Below, one piece after another: positions 11,442 to 23,009 of a stretch of DNA of 64,000 nucleotides. A program made the position numbers and the translations under genes. Position 1 is the first letter of the stretch. Each line of letters begins with the position of its first letter. Under the pieces are notes generated by a model. That model saw only the letters and a program-made list of their open reading frames with translations. It made no database searches and was not told the DNA's origin. Source of the DNA: Lichina pygmaea. Its lineage: Eukaryota; Ascomycota; Lichinomycetes; Lichinales; Lichinaceae. The DNA lies in assembly GCA_963422465.1 (NCBI GenBank), contig OY730172.1:744001-808000 (forward strand). Direction: 5' to 3'.

Positions 11442-12208
11442 AGACGATGAGGGCGGTTCGGCTCACCTGATGTCCGACGACGGGAAACTTGTCCATCTGC
11501 AGTTTGCTGGTGTACTTGCCGTTGACGGTCTGATGTGCGATCAGCCGCGCGGCCGTGATCATGGCGCTCGTCATGCCGTCCCCGATGAACAAGATCACGT
11601 TCTTCGCCTTCCGCTTCTGGCCTTCGTCTCGGACGAGCCAGGTCGCCTCGGTCTTGGAGCCGTCGTAGTAGGAGAGCGTGGCGACGTACTCGCCGGGCTC
11701 GTAGAGGGCCACCTTCCGGTACGCCTTGGCGGCGACCTGGACCAGCGACGGCGTCTTGGCGTCAAGGGCGAAGAGATCCTCGAACCAGGTGAAGTTCCAC
11801 GTCTCCAGCTCCGGCTCGTCGACCTTGAAGTAAGTCGACGCATCCTGAGGACGCTGGCCCTTCTTGGCGATCGTAAAGGTGAAGTTGGGGTCTGGCACGG
11901 CGCCGACGGCCGGCGATGCCTCGGATCCGTTGACGGGGGCGTGCACCTCGAGCCGGATGTCGAAGAAAGATCCGGCCAGGAAGTCCACTCTGGAACGAGC
12001 GGGGACGCCACGCGGTCAGCGTTCCCGCAGATCTGCCCACCAAGGGCCAAGGGTCTTGCAGGGTGAAGACGTACTGGTCCGGCGGGAAGATGCACCCCAG
12101 CTTCGGACATGCGCCCAAGCGCCGGAAGGTCTGGGCCAGGCCAACCGAGGCCAGGGAAGCGCCGATGACGAGCGTCGCTACGCCCCGGGCAAGCGCGGAC
12201 TTGGACAT
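9725..12208 (-). CDS. Secreted alkaline phosphatase (PhoA-type superfamily)
   Basis: Hydrolyses phosphate monoesters, probably outside the cell or in the vacuole. Six exons on the minus strand close in phase: 12208-12075, 11989-11467, 11359-11152, 11079-10449, 10364-9940 and 9810-9725, giving 668 residues. A hydrophobic N-terminus (GVATLVIGASLASVGLA) looks like a signal peptide. Superfamily motifs: NVILFIGDGMT with the metal-binding Asp, DSFITDSANSATALYSG with the nucleophile Ser, DATPAALSAHTR, and VTADHGHG with metal-binding Asp and His. The C-terminus ends VYDNTEIFFQMAKCLGL, usual for the fungal family. Intron 2 holds a (GTC)n repeat. Start 12208 gives the signal peptide directly. Potential N-glycosylation sites (NFT, NGT, NQS) agree with secretion. 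Confidence 0.9.
11393..11441. repeat. (GAC)n trinucleotide microsatellite inside a phosphatase intron
   Basis: About 16 uninterrupted GAC units on the plus strand, lying wholly inside the intron 11360-11466. Read on the coding strand it is (GTC)n. Confidence 0.9.
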
Positions 12209-14414
12209 GGTCGTGTCAGCGATTGCCTTTCGTGTTCTTCTTCGGTAGGGACGAGTGATCCAGGCTCCGTAGTGCTACGGCTTGGAGGGCTACCTTGCGC
12301 AGATTTGCCGGCTTCCCTCAATTGCAGCTTCCCATGGTCGCGCTCTTATACCAGACGCTACGCCGCCTGCGCTGCTGCTTCTCTAGCCAAAGGCTAAGAG
12401 CCCCGGCTTGACCGTGGCGAGTGAAGAGTCTATGACGAAAGGCAGGAGCTCGATGCGGTTCCACGGGCGGGGATGCTCCATCGGCGGAAAACAAGATATT
12501 GGAACCGAGCCCGAGCTGGGAACGAGACGAGACCATGCAGACGGTGGTGAAGGGTGAATCAAAGGCCGTCTTGGACCCACGTTGTCGACTCGGTACGCCC
12601 GCAATCGCATATCGCGGCGCGCAAGACCTGCCGTATCGGGCAAGGCAGGGATATACATAGACTGGTGAGTACTTGTGTCATCGCACGATTTTCTGCTTCC
12701 TACGCGCCATTAGCAGAACTTCTATGGCCAGCTCAAGTACTGCCCCATCGACTCACCCAGGTGCGCCGTCGCGGAGCTTGGCCGGTGTTGTTCCTACCAG
12801 GCCACACGTGCTCTCCCAGTACCTTGACGGTCAATCGACAGGCTTACGGTACCAGATACGGTATTGCTACCGTACCACACCCTCCCTGGATAAAGCCACA
12901 CCAAGCTTTGATAGCGACCCCCTTCGGCTTTGTCAACGACATGTCCCGCTGTCTTGAGCGGTCGATTTCAGCTACTTGACGTGAACAGAATAGCACTAGT
13001 ATGCAGATTCCTTGCCCCCCCCTCTTACTTCGGTGCCCCCCTCCGTCCTGTGTACAGAGAGATACTTGCTCTACCACTGTATAAGCATTGAAACAAATGT
13101 ACCGTCTAAGTCTTGCGCTAGACTAGTGCGGTACATACTATACCGCGAGAACTATCATACAAATACAAGTACTTTACTTCAGTGCCCCCCCTCCGTCCCG
13201 TGTCTGAAATAGAGTTGGTCAGGTACTTGCTCTACTACTATAGTGTCATTCAAATTAAAGTACTTCCGTACTCGACCTCAACTCTCGGTACTTCACTGAG
13301 AATCTTCCTCCTGCACGACATTCCATCTTGGCCGGACCATGCCGATACTTGTCGAGTCACAGTAGGTTTCAAGGTCGGTCTTCCTACATCTCCTTCTCTA
13401 GTTTTCTATGTTGTCTAATCAGCACATATCAGGACGTTGTCAGAACATTGTCAGGATATAATCCAGTTGCCTCGTCAATGTCTCCTTGTTGGCCAAAACA
13501 ACATGGCCCAACACAACCAAGAAGTAGACCGCAAGGAAGGTCAACATCAAGATGCTCTAGCTGTCTACATGGGGAAACTTCAAGGCTAGTTAACCGCTAC
13601 CGGTTCGTAGCTGACTGCCCTGATGGGAACACACGGTACTCCTCAGTTGTACTATCGTGTGCTGTGCTTGATTATGTACGTAACGTACAGGTTGTGTGTA
13701 GATCGGCAGAGTTACCTATATGAGTACCTCTGGTGTTGTACTGTATCGTATGCTCTGTGTAGAGTGCGTGTAAGGTACTGTATGTAGCTTAGCAGTACGT
13801 AGGTACTGTAAATAGACCACCTCAAATCACACCATAACGCCGAACAAGTAGAATGGAATAGATATGACGGTCAGTGCTTGTCGGTAGCTATTGAACATCT
13901 TGATTTTCTCTGGACGTGACACCAAGATTTATCCCTGTGGGGCTGGTAGTTCCCCGCATGTGTGCCTTGAAAGCGTTCCTGCGGCACACCAAGACGTAGA
14001 ACTAGAGAGAGAAGGAGTATATATGGCCTGAAGATTGGAAAGAAAGAGGAGGATTATCAGGACAGATGAATAGTCAGTGCTTCGAAAGTACCAAGCACCT
14101 CAAGCCCCGCTGGATTGAGCGATCCTATTAACATTCAGAGTTGCTGCAGATGGAAAATGCTGCAGTATGCGCTGCAAGCTGAACGTTGCATCCTCACCAC
14201 CCACGGCCCACCCGTCTTCTCCCATTTTACGAGAATATTAGAGGCAGAAAAGGATTCCGAGGCCAGAATGCCCCCGCCATCCATAGACGTGACGAAGGGA
14301 AAGGGAAGGGAAAGGGAAGGGAAAAGAATCGGTAAGCCGGCCGCAAGCCGTCGTGGTCGGGCAGTGAGTTGGTAAGTCTGCACGGGTGGTCGGAGCAGTC
14401 GGTCAGACAGCCGG
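12209..14414. other. 2.2-kb intergenic region with a degenerate tandem duplication
   Basis: Between the phosphatase start and the SEC2 stop. It includes a two-unit degenerate tandem repeat (about 12999-13270) and a purine-rich gggaaaggga tract near 14290-14325. Frames on both strands are short and without recognisable motifs; no gene is supported. Confidence 0.45.
12999..13270. repeat. Degenerate tandem duplication, two units of about 95 bp
   Basis: The blocks near 13015-13105 and 13170-13265 share ttacttc-gtgccccccctccgtcc, then acttgctctac-actatag, then a further similar stretch ending in acaaatgtacc or attaaagtactt. Order and spacing are kept, so this is a diverged duplication. Confidence 0.6.
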
Positions 14415-14980
14415 TCAGTCGAAAGATCCTGGAATGGTAAGCGATAACCGCTGCTCGGAACGACTGGCCGAGGAGATGGAGGATCGCGGCGAGACCGATG
14501 ACGGGTCGGCGACTAGGTGGGTCTGGCTCGCTGAGGATTCTGATGGTGAGGACTTTTCTTTTGGCGCCTTGGGCTGGGGCGCGGAGGACGGCTCGGCGTC
14601 GGTGTCGTTGCTGGCACGAGACATGTCTGGCGCGTCGCCTTCGGATCGAGAGCTTCCCGGAGCGGGTTCGGGACGGTGTGATGGCCGGCTTGAAGTAGAG
14701 GGATCGTTGGGCTGTGGTACGTGAGGATGCTCGCCGTCGTCGTTGCTCGTGCGAGGCGACCGGTCTTCCGCCTGGACACCGTCCCGCTTGGGATCGACGC
14801 AGATGACCGTCGTCCCGATCGACACGCGCCTCTCGTTCGAATGAAAGAGGTCATCTTCGGGCCTGGCCCCGCCCTCGGCGTCTGGCTGCTTGGCCGTCGT
14901 GGCGTCCGCTGGAGGGGCAGGCTCCGACTCAACGGCCCTACCCTTCCCCGGCTCGGCGTCCTGCTGCTGCGCCGCCGCCT

Positions 14981-15022
<42 letters not shown>

Positions 15023-16884
15023 ACGATGACGACGGCCGCGAAGGAGAGCCCTTGGACTGCACAAAGGCCGGCACGACACCGCCGCCGATGCGGGCCCAGA
15101 ACATGCGATCCCGCAGCCGCACGCTCTCCTCCCAGGCCGACTTCTCGCCCTCCTCGCCGTCGGCTCGCCAGTGACCGTCCTTTACCATGCGAAGGAAGCC
15201 GAGGAAGTCGCACGTGGCGCGGACGCGGTTGGTACAGTGCCTGCAGACCGGGTAGCGCTGCGCGTTCTCGCTGTCGTTGGCCCTGAGCTGGTGCGCGCGA
15301 GCGTACTCGTCGCCGCGCCGGCGCTCGCCGCACAGGGCACAGATGACGATGCGGAGGCTCGGCAGGACCGGCATCGGCTCGACCACGAGGCTGCCTTCGC
15401 TCATCGACGCCGCGATCGTCCTCCGAGCCAGCCACGACAGCCCCGGCGCGATGTCGAGGCGCATGGTCGGCTCGATGTCCTCGACCAGCACGCGCTTGTA
15501 GAATCGAGACTCCCTGAGCGGGGCGACGTCCTTGACGGACAGGTTGCCCTGAGCGGACGACGGCGTGACCGGCGTGACCGGCGTGGCGGGAGACGACGCG
15601 AGGCTACCGCTGCCGGGCGCCAAGGGCGGTGAGCCCGCCGACGGCGCCGGTGCCGGCGCCAGCGCCGACGCTGGCGACGAGGTCGAGCCGTTCCTCGACG
15701 ACGAGTCGCGAAGGCCGCCGAGACCGACCAGGCTCAGGCCGGCGTAAGGCCCGGTGGACGAGCGGTTGCGCAGGGCCGTGGTGCGCGACGTCTTCAGCAA
15801 GGTGCTGAAGTCGCCGTAGGCCGGCAGGTCCGTCCGGACCGCGGGCTGTAAGAGGTGCGTGAAGCTGGTGGGGTACGACGGCGGGATGTCGTCCGAACCG
15901 GGCGTGCTCGGACACAGATGCAGCGCATCGAAGAGCTTTCCGAGATGCTCGTGCGTGCCCAGCAGAGGAGTGGTCGGAGTGGTCGAGTGGTTCGTGGTCG
16001 TGGTGGTCTCCATCTCGTCCCTGTCGGAGCCCATCTGCTGCATCACCGTCTTCAGCTCGACCAGCTGTTGCTGATGCGACGACAGGAGACTGTCCATCTC
16101 CTTGAGCTGCGTCCGCAGCTGCTCGTTCTTCCGGTCCATGACATCGCGTTCGTGGCGGGCCGCTGCTACCATCTGACGGCCGAATCGACGTGAGCGCGCG
16201 CCACGCGGCACGAGGAGCGGTGCGTACCTGGTTTGCCTCCTCGAACAAGGCCGTCGTGAGGCTCTCCAGCTCCTGTTCGATGCCCCTCCTCTCCTTCTCG
16301 ACCGTGGCGCGGCGCTGCCTCTCGTCCTCGGCAGTCACTTTGAGCTGAGCGTTCTCCTCCTCGATGTCGGCTCGCCTCACGAGCGTGCCATGCGCGAGCA
16401 TCTCTTCGTGCTCCCTGTTCAGCGCCTCGGACCGCCGGAGCTCCCCCCGGCATCGTTCCAACTCGAGCCGGGTCGAGGCCAGGGAGTCATCTAGGCTCGT
16501 CTGATAGTTGATGGCGGCGATGAGCTTGTTGCTCAACGCCGTCACCTCGCAGCCGGGTTCGAGCGCACGAGCGACGGTCGCCGCCCGGTCCGGCGGGGGA
16601 GCGTCCGGACCGACATTCCGACTTGGATAGTCGGACCCGGTATCAACGATGTCATGACTGGGAGATACTTGATACAAGGCTGAAGTTGAGACAGGTGTAG
16701 GTGCCAGTGCGGCAGCCATGTCGCCGAGCGACGGAGTAGACTTGGACCTGGAGTCTGAAGGGCCGGACCGGATCGCGGTCGAGGAAAGAGCTCTCGAGTG
16801 GGTCTTGTTCCCGGGGAAGACGTCTTTCAGCCGCTGAGTCCAGTCCGGGAAGGATCGCACGCGGGAATGTGCCGAAGCTGCCAT
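14415..16884 (-). CDS. SEC2: SEC2-type Rab guanine nucleotide exchange factor
   Basis: Activates the exocytic Rab (Sec4 in yeast) on secretory vesicles bound for sites of polarised growth. Two exons, 16884-16228 and 16172-14415, joined in phase, give 804 residues. Residues about 115-260 are a long coiled coil; the Sec2 signature LTALFEEANQ-MVAAARHER spans the intron and is followed by the family's heptads (LKEMDSLLSSHQQQLVELK). The C-terminal half has FYKRVLVEDIEPTMRLD and a Cys-rich block, CALCGERRRGDEYA then PVCRHC, consistent with the fungal Sec2 C-terminal zinc-binding region. A polyalanine run coded by (GCC)n and a Ser/Pro-rich tail follow. The start at 16884 is the first ATG of the open frame. 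Confidence 0.85.
14978..15021. repeat. (GCC)n microsatellite encoding polyalanine in SEC2
   Basis: About 14 GCC units within the SEC2 coding sequence produce an alanine run followed by Glu and further Ala. Such coding repeats commonly vary in length between strains. Confidence 0.85.
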
Positions 16885-18038
16885 GGACCGTTTGAATGAG
16901 GTCGTCGTCAGCGCCGCCGAGGTGTGGCGTCAGCCCGGCTTCCTCCGGCGAGAACGGTTGCCGGAAGCACGTCGTTGGGCTGTCAGGCCTCTACGACCTC
17001 GACAAACAGGCAGAAGCCAGGCCGGAGAAGGCGCAAGCAAGTCGGAACAGTCACCGGTGAGGCGACATGGCAACGTCACGTCCTCTCCTGCACTGGTCAG
17101 GATTGGGCGGGCCAGCCGATCGACAGCCCCGGCCAAACCCTGCCCGGGATATGGCCTTCCCCTCGTTCCGTCCTTTTTCACGCCTCGCGAGCACCCAGTC
17201 AAGCTAAGCCTCTTGGGGCTGAGGGTTGTCCGGTCAGGGGGGTGCTGTCGCTTAGTAAGCCAATCACCTACGAGCACGTGACCAAGAAGGACCGAGATCA
17301 CCAGATGCCGGGTAATCATCACATTCGGCGCGGAGCTGCGACATGCCGGCAACTGGGCCGTTGCTGCCGGTGAATGAAGCACTCGAGGAGCTGTCGATTC
17401 CCGAGTGTCTAAGTTTACGTTACATACGTTCCGTACGTTACGTCTATTGCCTTCGTTCGTAGTACATGCATGCCAGTTCGAACAGGTACAGTACTTCCCT
17501 GCAATGGAGCATACGGATGTACGTAACGTACGGAGGTACGTATGTACGTACAGAAGTGATACATACGTACATACGTAGATTGGCATGAGGAGCTCTCCGC
17601 AGAGTTGGTGCAGCGGCCATACAAACGAGTCCAAGCAGATGCTGTCGGATATTGGAAGTGTGCACAGATGGTCACTCTAGTCTACTGTTGCAACGTACCG
17701 GCCCTCTCAAGTCAAGGCAACGCAAGGCTCCGGAAGCACGGCACTGCACACTGCACGGGAAGTGCCATAAGTGGATGCCTCAGTTTTGTCGGACATCTGA
17801 AGATTGCGTAATTGGCCACCCTACGTACAGTAGCCTTCCATCAGAGTAGAAGGGCCATCTGGTCCTACTCGTCTACCGCAGTACATACATGTACGTACCT
17901 ACCTCAGCAAGCTCTCGTGGCTCTGTACGACTAAGTAGTACATCATCACTCACGTGCTCCTGATCGCCGGTCAAGCGAGGGGCACTCACACCAGGCAGTC
18001 GTCAAGGGCGTTTTCCTTCTCCAACGCACAAGACCAGG
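16885..18038. other. Divergent SEC2 / PDCD5 intergenic region
   Basis: 1.15 kb between divergent genes. CACGTG at 17274-17279 (in gagcacgtgacc) and 17951-17956 (in ctcacgtgctcc) could be E-boxes. TACGTA-rich stretches fill about 17409-17580 and 17820-17910. No gene is apparent. Confidence 0.45.
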
Positions 18039-18711
18039 ATGTCTGACGCCGATTTGGAACAGGTCAGTTGACCCGAGCGCTGTCACATCGTCCCACAGTC
18101 CAGGGGTGTTCTGATGTGGCCGAGTCGACGGTCTAGATTCGAAAAGCACGGCTTGAGCAACTGCAGCAGCAGCAGCAGCACCAGAGCACCCAGCAGCAGG
18201 GCGGCGACGGCGGCACGGATGAGCAAAGACGGTGCGTCGAGTTGTGTCTTCGTGCTCGAAGTACTACGCCGAGAAGAGATGCATGGGCTAATGCCACCTT
18301 CCATCGTCATCGCCGTCCAGACAACAGGAAGGTATTGTTGGGATCCAAACCCCCCCGGCGCCAAAGATCCCGCCGGATACGGAGGCTTGAACTGTCCCCA
18401 CGGAGCTTGCTGATGGTAGGTTGCGTGACTCAGCCGAGGCGCGCCAGTCCATCCTGAACCAGATCCTACTGCCAGAGGCCGCCGACCGACTGGGGCGGAT
18501 ACGGCTGGTCAAGGAAACGAGGGCTACCGACGTCGAGAACCGACTGATCATGCTCGCCCGCACGGGCCAGCTGCGGCAGAAGGTCACGGAGGAGCAGCTC
18601 AAGGAGCTTCTGAACGCTCTCGCCGACCGCAAGGAAGAGGAGAAGATTGTCGTGAGCCGGCGGAAGGGCGGATGGGACGACGACGACGACGACCTGGACG
18701 ATCTAATATGA
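18039..18711 (+). CDS. PDCD5 family DNA-binding protein (TFAR19-like)
   Basis: Small conserved nuclear/cytosolic protein; PDCD5 homologues interact with the chaperonin CCT and with chromatin regulators in animals, and the fungal role is less clear. Exons 18039-18062, 18137-18231 and 18420-18711 join in phase to 136 residues. The N-terminus MSDADLEQ-IRKARLEQLQ and the core ARQSILNQILLPEAADRLGRI, RATDVENRLIMLARTGQL and KVTEEQLKELL are diagnostic of the family. A Gln-rich insert sits in exon 2 and the tail is polyaspartate (WDDDDDDLDDLI). It converges on COQ4 with 118 bp between the stop codons. Length fits the family (about 115-140). Confidence 0.9.
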
Positions 18712-18829
18712 ACTTGAACCCCAAATGTTTTGCATCGCTTCGTGAAAACATGAAACGGAGGTGCCAGGATCAGTGGGGGTGCCAGGCTTATCGCTTCGCC
18801 GGACTCGGTACGTTAGAGGCGTTCGTAGG

Positions 18830-20072
18830 CTATCGGTTTGGGTCTCCATCTCCAGATGCTGGCCCGTCCGCAGCCCGCTGCGAGTGCTTGTGCTGCTTGG
18901 CCAGCCTCCTCATCTCGCGCAGATCGATTGGCTTTTCGATGCCGAGCTCCGTTCGAAGCTCGTCGACGTTGCGTTCGAGCTGCTCCTCCCAGTACACGTT
19001 GATGATCTCCTTCGCCTTGAGCCCGTTGGCCAGGGCCCAGGGCAGGAAGACGCGGAGGAACCTCGCCCACTGCTCCTTGCGCAGCCGAAAGACGGCCAGC
19101 GTGCTCAGGCCGGTCATGGGCAGGAGTGTGTTGGCGAACTCGAACGCCTTGAGCGCGACCTCGCCCTCGACCACGACCGGCAAGCCCGTGAGGGCGTGGT
19201 AGAAGTCGTGACACTCGCGGTACCGCTGCATCACGTAGGCGCATTCCTCGTCGTCGATGTAACGCACCGGCTCGCGCGTGTCGGGCGACACGCCCTCGCG
19301 GTCGAGCCAGGCCGCGTACGTGCGCCCGACGCTGTCGTCCGGCAGCGCCCGTAGACGCGCGAGAGAAAGCGTCGTCGACGTCATGCGAGGCCGCTCTCGC
19401 AGGATGCGTCGACCGGTGGGATCCACGAGCATGGCGTCCCGTAGACGATGGATGAAGTACGGCGTCGCCGTAGCTTCACCGAGCGCGGCAACCATATCTA
19501 GGAGTTTTCTTTGAGTCAGCCTCTGCAATCTTTTTTCTTCTCCTTCTTCTTCTCTCCCACAGCCCCCTCCCTAGCCCCCTCCTTTCCTTCTCTCCCCGTG
19601 TCCCCGCGCAAACAGTACAACGATATCGTAACATACCTCCTCGTCGCGGATCCATCAGCGCCACCGCCGCCGACCCGACCGCCAACGCTCCTCGTTCAAA
19701 CTTCGTCAGAGGGACGTGGCCCGCGTAATTCGGCGCCGGCCGCTTCAGCACCGAGAACGACCGCCGGCAAGGCGGCTGTGGCAGTCCTGGTCTTGTCCGC
19801 CGCGAGAACTGTCTCGTGGCGCATCCTTGTGCCGCCGGCAGTAGGGGTAATAATCGCGGCAGCCGCGGCAGCCGCGGCGGCGGTGGTGGTGGTGGTAGCA
19901 GTGTTGCTGATGATGGCAGTGCTGGTGCCGCCACGCACACCGATCGTGAGAGAAGTTTCGTTGTGCGTCCATAGATGAGTGCGTTCTTGGGTGGGTGCAT
20001 AGGTGTGTTCGCGTGCGGTACAGACGATATACCGGTACCGTCCGAAAAAGGCTGACTGTCTGTCGTAGACAA
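18830..20072 (-). CDS. COQ4: COQ4, ubiquinone biosynthesis protein
   Basis: Mitochondrial protein of coenzyme Q synthesis that organises the CoQ complex on the matrix face of the inner membrane. Two exons: 20072 (or 20000) to 19637 and 19497-18830, joined through a Gly-Asp codon in phase. The N-terminal 90 or so residues are Arg/Pro/Leu-rich without acidic residues, as in a mitochondrial targeting sequence; then [21 protein letters not shown], the start of the mature domain. The zinc-ligand motif [11 protein letters not shown] followed by [13 protein letters not shown] (HDxxH-x11-E) is intact, as are GRTYAAWL and [10 protein letters not shown]. Two in-frame ATGs are possible; the one at 20000 gives about 343 residues, the one at 20072 about 367. 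The targeting region is coded by a G/C-rich, repeat-like tract. Confidence 0.9.
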
Positions 20073-20829
20073 CGACGAGGAGACCTCTACGACGGTGTCG
20101 TATGAGGAGGTGCTATATGAAGAGCTATCACTTGAGGACCTAACCGTCGTTTGAGGAGCTATCAGGCTCAGGCCGCTTATCGGGCTTTGACATTGTCAAG
20201 CTTGGACGCTACGGTGAGGCATCAGCCGACTCCTCGACAGACAGACAGACAGACTGCACAACGGGCACGCAACCAGTATTCAACTTATGTAGAGCGACTA
20301 GACGCACAGGCTCTTTAGAGCGCCGTATGATACATCAAGGCTCTGCTTTACTCGGATCCCAATGTCGCCGTTTGAAGGTCATTGACTGGGTGTACGACAG
20401 GTACAGTACGGGTGGAATAGACAACCGCAATCAATTCAGCAGAAACAATGACCTGCCACTATTCACAGATTACGAGACCCCTGTTGGCGCCGACGGTTGT
20501 TTCCTCTTCCTTCCCCCATGGCGCCGTCGTGGTGCGCTTTACTCAGCCGTCTCCATGTTTCGATCCGAGGTCCAGGAGTCCATGTCGTGCCGCGGGCATG
20601 AAGCCTGAACGGGCAGCTCCATCATCCGAGACCGGTTGCCAAGGAACTTGCTGCGTTTGTACTTTACCGCAGCCGAACCATTCTGTGGTGAGCATCTGCT
20701 GAGGCACTGCTGAAGTTAGCAGTCTTCTTCTAGTGCTCTTGAGGATGAAACTCCAAACATGGAAAGGGTATCGGCATCTGCTCATCCCATACCTGGTTCG
20801 GTCCCCTCCGTATGGACATCGACGTCGCT
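20073..20829. other. Intergenic region upstream of COQ4
   Basis: 757 bp. Several gaggagcta / gaagagcta blocks recur between 20085 and 20165, and a short (GACA)n run lies near 20240. No gene or RNA is recognisable. Confidence 0.4.
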
Positions 20830-21685
20830 CTAGAATCTGCCAACTGGCATTGGACCTGTATATCTAGCCCGGGGCACTGGATTCGACGTACGCCCCATGG
20901 CGAAACCTTTCATTTGGCCTGGAATTGCAGCAAAGCGAGCGACATTCGCCTTGAGCTGGCCTCCCAGATATTCACGAGATATCTTCGGCAATCTGAGTCG
21001 GCCGCGCGTGAATCCCGGCTGGACAGATGAGAACTGGCTCGTGGACCCACCGGCCGGATCCCCGTAGCCAAGTTGTTCGCGTTGCGCGGGTGTAAGCTTC
21101 CCGAAGATGTTATCCAGCTCATCGGCGGTGTACGGTTCAGTCCGCGGAGAAGCGGCAACCTCTTCCCGCAGCTTTGGAGGAAGCTTCTCGATGATGTCGA
21201 GGTATGCGTTGCCATCCATTCGATTGTAGCCTAGTTCGGTCATGCAGTCCAATGTCATCCGATTGAACTCTTGCGGGCCTGGTCGCCCTTTAAGATCAGC
21301 TGCCTGTCAAGAATTTCAGCATTGCCATCGCTAACGAAGAAGAAAGACCAAGAATATGGGGCGAGAGAGACTTTAAGCGCACCTTCTGACGCAGACATCT
21401 GTTGAGTTTTCTCCAGAACAGCAGAGCTTCGCCGTATTGTTTCACGTCATCTGGAAGAGCCCTGGCCAGGATCTTGTTCCGTTTGCCAAGTGGGTACTCT
21501 CCGTTTGCTGGCGACGTTGCAGTACCCCGTCGCCTCAAGGCAGACACCTTCCCCGGATGACCTTCTTCGACAGAGCGCTTGCTTGAAAAGGCCAGTTGCG
21601 TGTGAGCAGGTGAGATCAACGGCAACGCGGCACCGACTGAGAGGAAGCCAGTGCAAGCGATGATCAGACATGTGATCGACTTCAT
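20830..21685 (-). CDS. Candidate secreted protein, unknown family
   Basis: Two exons, 21685-21383 and 21303-20830, join in phase to 258 residues. The N-terminus MKSITCLIIACTGFLSVGA is a typical signal peptide with likely cleavage before ALPLIS. Dibasic Lys-Arg sites (SSKRS, LGKRN) in the first 70 residues suggest Kex2 processing. The rest is soluble, with helical segments (DIIEKLPPKLREEV, LTPAQREQLGYGDP), no transmembrane segment and few cysteines. I do not recognise the family. Secreted enzyme, cell-surface protein and host-interaction effector are all possible; the sequence does not decide between them. Confidence 0.6.
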
Positions 21686-23009
21686 TGCGAGAATGAGGAC
21701 TGGAAAGCTGGCCTATGCGGCCTAGGGATGTGTGCTACGTAGCTTCCGTCTCTACCTCTTGTACGCTCCGGGGCACGTCTCCAATTTATCCAGGATTGAC
21801 AGTAAGTGGTCCAGCGGACCTGTTGCGGGAACGAGTAGTGGCTGTCCTGGTGGTCGTTGACATGCGCACTGCCTCCTTTTCGTGTGTGCTTCTTTACTCC
21901 CGAACAAAGAGGGGATTTCAATGGACATCACTCACGAGACGTGAAGGTCATATCGTCACGTCCTCTCTTCAACCCGATACGACCTGAGAACAGAACCCCA
22001 GCCTGCATCCAAGCGACAGCTTGTCCAGTACATACGTACGGAAGTACGTACGTATAGTATGAAAGGTCAGGACCTCCAGGAATAGTGTGCCAATGGAGGG
22101 TGCGGTGTTTTCTGTCTCTTGTACAGTATTCGGTGACGTTTGGATAAAGTCGTCCTCCGTCAGGAATGCCATACGATCAGTGTACCTTGAGATGGTTCCG
22201 CTTCAATGCTGGCCCCATGGCTCTTTGCCGTGGACGGCCATGTGTTCTTGAAACGCAGCGTGTTGAGCGCGATTGGGTCCTCAGATACCGGTACAGATAC
22301 GAAGGCAAGCATCCCGAGGCCATACCGGCACGGCAAGCCATTGCATTGAGTTCGTACTCGCGGTGGATACTCGTATGATACAATCGGGGATTGCTGAGGG
22401 CGATATGGTACGATGCGTATTTGTTACTCGAGCTTCGTGACTATCACCATTGGCTAAATTCGTCTGTAGCCGAGCACGACGACGTTGGTTGGAGCTCAGA
22501 GATCTCCGGCGTACGCAGCGGGCCGAGGTACTTCCGTACGGATCTACGTAACTACATACGTACCCCTTCGTACGGGGATTAGGAAAGCGGCAGTTACTCG
22601 ATGACACTGAAAACTTTTGCCGCTGCTCCGCCTTCTTATATGTACTCTCACATATCCTGAGAATAAACACAGTCCCAGCGAGATCAGAAATCTCGGATAC
22701 CAGTAAGACGGTCACGTGAGACGACTCGAATACTTTGTCATGAGACCCCTACATAAGCACATACGTAGACGCTCTATATACTCCGAACAGTAAGACGACA
22801 AAAATCTACATGTGCCGCTGGTCGAAAGTAATTGATCACTCAGCTCACTAGTGATAGTAACTTGATCATAGGACAGTACCCGGACTTCTTCTACGATATG
22901 TCCATCGCGCTACTATTGCTAGGGAGCTAAGCAATTAGGTATTGATGACCCGAAGGGATGAGTAGATTCTTCTCACTCCACTTGTACGGAAGTACTACGT
23001 ACGTACGTA
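21686..23009. other. Intergenic region with TACGTA tracts
   Basis: 1.3 kb. The promoter of the secreted-protein gene is presumably at its left end. GTACGGAAGTAC or its complement occurs near 22033, 22529 and 22984. CACGTG lies near 22711. No coding sequence is supported. Confidence 0.4.

Noticed and set aside
9995-11470. 491-codon open frame on the plus strand
   Set aside because: It lies antisense to phosphatase exons 3-5 and their introns; the minus strand has conserved motifs and exact splice phases, and the plus frame is a codon-bias shadow.
12318-12658. Overlapping minus-strand frames upstream of the phosphatase gene
   Set aside because: No signal peptide, no conserved motif, and the region is the expected promoter of the phosphatase gene.
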